The notes under the pieces were generated by a model, which was not told where the DNA came from, did not search any database, and saw only the letters and a program-made list of their open reading frames with translations. A stretch of 64,000 bases of DNA from Algiphilus aromaticivorans DG1253 (lineage in GTDB: Bacteria; Pseudomonadota; Gammaproteobacteria; Nevskiales; Nevskiaceae). Position numbers and translations under genes: made by a program. Shown here in pieces: positions 61,575-64,000 of the stretch; the stretch's first letter is position 1, and each line of letters opens with the position of its first letter. Location: assembly GCF_000733765.1 (NCBI RefSeq), contig NZ_JPOG01000001.1, positions 682,001 to 746,000 on the forward strand, read 5' to 3'.

Positions 61575-62129
61575 ATGACCATGCGCGACGCGCAGCGCGA
61601 GCAACGCATCGACGAGTTGCTGGACAAGCAGGCGATCACCGAACTGGTCCACGCCTATGCCAATGCCGCCGACCGCCACGATCACGACAAGATGCGCGCG
61701 CTCTATCATCCGGACGCTATCGATGACCACGGCCACTTCGCCAAGGGACCGGCCATGGATTTCATCGACAAGCTGCCGGAGATCCAGCGTGACATGGCCA
61801 TCCTCCATCACAACATCACGACAGTGAACCTCAAGCTGGACGGCGACAGTGCCGAGGGCGAGGTCTACATTCTCGCCATGCATCAGGTGCGCGCGCCGGA
61901 CCGGCACTTCGACGTGCTCATCGGCGGGCGTTATTTCGACCGCTACGAGCGGCGCGACGGCGTCTGGAAGTTCAGCTACCGCGCCATCGTCGCGGACTGG
62001 TGCTGGCCCTCGGACCCGACAGCCATCGATCTGTCGCATCCCTTCCTGGAAGGCGCGCATATTGGCCGGCCGGGGCCGGAGGATCCGTCTTACGGCTTCT
62101 TTTCGCTTTTGCAGCGCGGGCGGCGCTAG
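61575..62129 (+). CDS. NTF2-like (SnoaL-type) protein
   Basis: A 184-residue protein with one NTF2 fold: IDELLDKQAITELVHAYANAADRHDHDKM (helices 1-2, residues 12-40), YHPDAIDDHG, LHHNITTVNLKLDGD, EVYILAMHQV and GRYFDRYERRDGVWKFSYRAIV. Such proteins are dehydratases, isomerases or binding proteins of steroids and polyketide-like molecules. It overlaps nothing but is only 9 bp from the extended crotonase gene, so the two are probably one operon. A second ATG lies 6 bp into the gene. Confidence 0.85.
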   Translation: MTMRDAQREQRIDELLDKQAITELVHAYANAADRHDHDKMRALYHPDAIDDHGHFAKGPAMDFIDKLPEIQRDMAILHHNITTVNLKLDGDSAEGEVYILAMHQVRAPDRHFDVLIGGRYFDRYERRDGVWKFSYRAIVADWCWPSDPTAIDLSHPFLEGAHIGRPGPEDPSYGFFSLLQRGRR

Positions 62130-62138
62130 GCTGGCGTC

Positions 62139-63140
62139 ATGTCGGACCCCCTTGATACGCCGCTGCTTGACGCCGACGACCTCCTCGGCATGGCCGCCGG
62201 CGGTGAGGCGCCGTCGCCGCTGACCGGCACCGCTGCGTTGCTCGTCGATCTGGCGGCGACGAGTGCGCTCGACGCCGAGGAAGCCGCGCTGGCCGAGGCT
62301 TGGCTGCGCGCGGCCGGCTGCCCGGTGATCGGCGTCGGGCAGAGCAGCGGCGCGCTGTCGGCGGCCTGCGACGCCTGCGTCGCCGACACCGGTGTTGCTG
62401 CGCCGTTGCTGGAAGGCATTCGCGCCGCGCCACTGGCTGCCGCCACGGCCATGCAGCTGCTGCGCGTCACCGAGGGTCTGCCGCTGGAGGCGGCGCTGCA
62501 CGCCGAGTCGCTGGCCTACGCCACGCTGCAGTCCGGCCCGGAGTACCGCGCCTGGCTGGCGGCGCATCAGCCGGGGCCGATCGTCGTCTGCGACAAAGGC
62601 CCGGCCGTACTCATGGAACGCGAGGACGCGCATCTGCAGCTGCGCCTGAATCGTGCGTCGCGCCGCAACGCGATGTCCGTGGAGATGCGCGACGCGCTCA
62701 TCGAGGCGCTGTCGCTGGTTGCCGCCGATTCCGGTATCGCGACCGTGACGCTGGACGCGCTGGGTGCCTGCTTCTCCACCGGAGGCGATCTCGACGAGTT
62801 CGGCACCGCTCCCGACCCGGTCAGCGGGCACCTGGTACGCGGCCTGGCGCTGCCGGGGCGCTGCCTGGCGGCGTGTGCCGAGCGCGTGGCGGTGCGAGTG
62901 CACGGCGCCTGTGTCGGCTCCGGTATCGAGTTCCCGGCCTTCGCCGGCCGCATCGTCGCTGCGCCGGATAGCTGGTTCCAGCTGCCCGAGCTGGGCTTCG
63001 GCCTGATTCCGGGCGCCGGCGGCTGCGTCAGCATCCCGCGCCGTATCGGTCGGCAGCGCGCGGCCTGGATGATGCTGTCGCGGGCGCCTATCAAGGCTGC
63101 CACTGCCCTGGATTGGGGTCTGGTCGATTCGCTCGAGTAG
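62139..63140 (+). CDS. Crotonase-family protein with long N-terminal extension
   Basis: A 333-residue protein. The C-terminal 180 residues are an enoyl-CoA hydratase/isomerase core: LRLNRASRRNAMSVEMRDAL, ACFSTGGDLDEF, HGACVGSGIEFPAFAGRIVA and PELGFGLIPGAGGCVSIPRR, with the expected oxyanion-hole glycines and the Glu at the mouth of the final loop. The N-terminal 150 residues are not a usual crotonase start. LPLEAALHAESLAYATLQSG-like wording at about 115-135 resembles the C-terminal helices of another crotonase, so the protein may be a fusion of a degenerate and an active copy. Reaction unknown; probably cotranscribed with the NTF2-like gene. Confidence 0.78.
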   Translation: MSDPLDTPLLDADDLLGMAAGGEAPSPLTGTAALLVDLAATSALDAEEAALAEAWLRAAGCPVIGVGQSSGALSAACDACVADTGVAAPLLEGIRAAPLAAATAMQLLRVTEGLPLEAALHAESLAYATLQSGPEYRAWLAAHQPGPIVVCDKGPAVLMEREDAHLQLRLNRASRRNAMSVEMRDALIEALSLVAADSGIATVTLDALGACFSTGGDLDEFGTAPDPVSGHLVRGLALPGRCLAACAERVAVRVHGACVGSGIEFPAFAGRIVAAPDSWFQLPELGFGLIPGAGGCVSIPRRIGRQRAAWMMLSRAPIKAATALDWGLVDSLE

Positions 63141-63156
63141 GCCCATCAGTGTTGCC

Positions 63157-63227
63157 TGTGGGTCGGACTTCAGTCCGACGCGCGGCGCTCGATCAGGCTG
63201 GGTTGTCGGGCTAAAGCCCGACCCACA
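63157..63227. repeat. REPIN-like pair of REP palindromes
   Basis: GTCGGACT-TC-AGTCCGAC (63162-63179) and GTCGGGCT-AA-AGCCCGAC (63205-63222) are flanked by TGTGGGTC and GACCCACA in inverted orientation. Another half site (TTTCAGTCCGAC) follows at 63249. Same family as at 54451. Confidence 0.92.
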
Positions 63228-63291
63228 GCTGGTTCTCCAGAGGGCGGATTTCAGTCCGACATACGGAAGCCCGCCTCGCCCTTGGCTTGCG

Positions 63292-64000
63292 CTAGTCGCA
63301 GTCGATCGTCCCCTCGACCGCGAAGCGGCTGCGCATGGCGCGGGCGCGTCCCATCAGATCCTCGGTGTCGGCGGGCAGCAGGAAGCCGTCGGCCACGGAG
63401 AGTGCGGCGGCGGCTTGCAGTGCGCAGAAGTACTCGGCGTGGCTGGCGTATTCCTGGTTCAGGCGCTGGCGGCTGAAGGGCACGGTCGTGCCGCCCAGGC
63501 CGCAGTCCGTGGAGCGATAGCGCGCCACCGGCACTTCCACGGGTGGCAGGCGGATGCCGCCCTGGGCGTTGCCGAAGCGGTCGCGCGCCAGCGCGCCGTC
63601 GGCGTCGAAGGTGTAGCGCGGCGCCTCCGGCGGCCTTGCGCCGCCGCGCACCCAGCCGTCGAGATGGTGCAGGGCGGCGTTGACCGCGTAACGCATGGGG
63701 AAGGCGGCACCGGCAAGGATGCAGGCGGCGTGCAGCGGGTGCGGGCGCTCGCCGTAGTTGCCGGCCGTTTCCAGTAGGCGGAAATAGGCCTGTGCCGGGC
63801 GCTTGGGCAGGCTGGCCTCAGCACGCAGCGCCTGCCCGAAGACCTGCTGATAGCCGACGTGAAAATCCTGGTGCGCGCTGCCGGCGACTTCCCAGAGCAC
63901 GAGGTTGTCGCGGAAGTCGGCGGCTTCCGGCTGCGCCTCGTAGTCGCTGAGCAGCTGCAGCACCGGCACAGGTGGCGGCGCCTCGAAGACGCGGCCGATG
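63292..64000 (-). CDS. Alpha/beta hydrolase domain protein, N-terminus cut by window edge
   Basis: The last 236 codons of a larger protein; the frame runs off the right edge without a convincing start, reading IGRVFEAPPPVPVLQLLSDYEAQP there. Blocks are NLVLWEVAGSAHQDFHVGYQ, PLHAACILAGAAFPMRYAVNAALHHLDGWV (about the middle), GGIRLPPVEVPVARYRS and GTTVPFSRQRLNQEYAS. This pattern matches the alpha/beta hydrolase domain family (Abhydrolase_10-like) of exported or cytoplasmic esterases, whose late His motif is near WEVAGSAH. Only the C-terminal half is visible, so the nucleophile is not seen. Confidence 0.8.
   Translation of the reverse strand, partial: IGRVFEAPPPVPVLQLLSDYEAQPEAADFRDNLVLWEVAGSAHQDFHVGYQQVFGQALRAEASLPKRPAQAYFRLLETAGNYGERPHPLHAACILAGAAFPMRYAVNAALHHLDGWVRGGARPPEAPRYTFDADGALARDRFGNAQGGIRLPPVEVPVARYRSTDCGLGGTTVPFSRQRLNQEYASHAEYFCALQAAAALSVADGFLLPADTEDLMGRARAMRSRFAVEGTIDCD

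Overview
The window is GC-rich bacterial chromosome, most likely from a gammaproteobacterium. The supporting evidence is the xseA / guaB-guaA neighbourhood, a sigma-54-type promoter in front of a type IV pilin gene, an OmpA protein, Lol-type lipoproteins, REP-like palindromes and CCA-encoding tRNA genes. A member of the Nevskiales/Salinisphaerales/Xanthomonadales side of the class is a guess only. Both ends cut a gene: xseA at the left and an alpha/beta-hydrolase-domain gene at the right.

Layout. 1-5.2 kb: xseA (minus) diverges from guaB; a three-gene MazF-type toxin-antitoxin module sits on the opposite strand between guaB and guaA. 5.2-7.5 kb: a lipoprotein esterase and a DUF2147 protein. 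7.5-17.2 kb: pilA with a near-consensus sigma-54 promoter and a strong terminator, then a polytopic TPR protein, two glycosyltransferases, a flippase, a sulfotransferase, a DUF354 protein and a UDP-sugar dehydrogenase. This part is visibly less GC-rich and looks acquired; it probably makes a sulfated, uronate-containing surface glycan or a pilin glycan. 17.2-34.7 kb: exported PhoD phosphatase, PilZ protein, a lipoprotein with an Asp-Asp-Gly-Thr repeat, a small beta-barrel, a methyltransferase, CurA-like reductase, MMPL transporter, a DsbA-fold isomerase divergent from an AraC regulator, a tri-haem cytochrome c lipoprotein and a beta-propeller lipoprotein.

34.8-37.4 kb is the most unusual part. 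A DUF4258/HTH toxin-antitoxin cassette is bracketed by remnants of the 3' end of tRNA-Lys. Each remnant is interrupted in its T-loop by a 71-bp two-hairpin element. The element occurs in at least six copies, and its stems show compensatory base changes. Real tRNA-Lys and tRNA-His genes (minus) follow. Then comes a 190-bp tandem duplication holding truncated 5' parts of tRNA-Pro, then intact tRNA-Pro and tRNA-Arg genes and folD.

38.3-64 kb is dominated by lipid and acyl-CoA metabolism: acyl-CoA synthetase divergent from acyl-CoA dehydrogenase, a large Ig-like lipoprotein, an OmpA/TSP3 protein, and a minus-strand cluster resembling acyclic-terpene (atu) or branched acyl-CoA catabolism. That cluster holds an enoyl-CoA hydratase, AtuA, a TetR regulator, a biotin carboxylase, a biotin carrier protein, a carboxyltransferase and an esterase. 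The carboxylase alpha subunit is split in two in the same reading frame by a palindromic repeat. The rest is two SDR dehydrogenases, a PQQ-type beta-propeller lipoprotein, an ABC-2 exporter pair, an MDR oxidoreductase, an NTF2-like protein and an extended crotonase.

All functions are read from motifs and general family knowledge. No database search was run.
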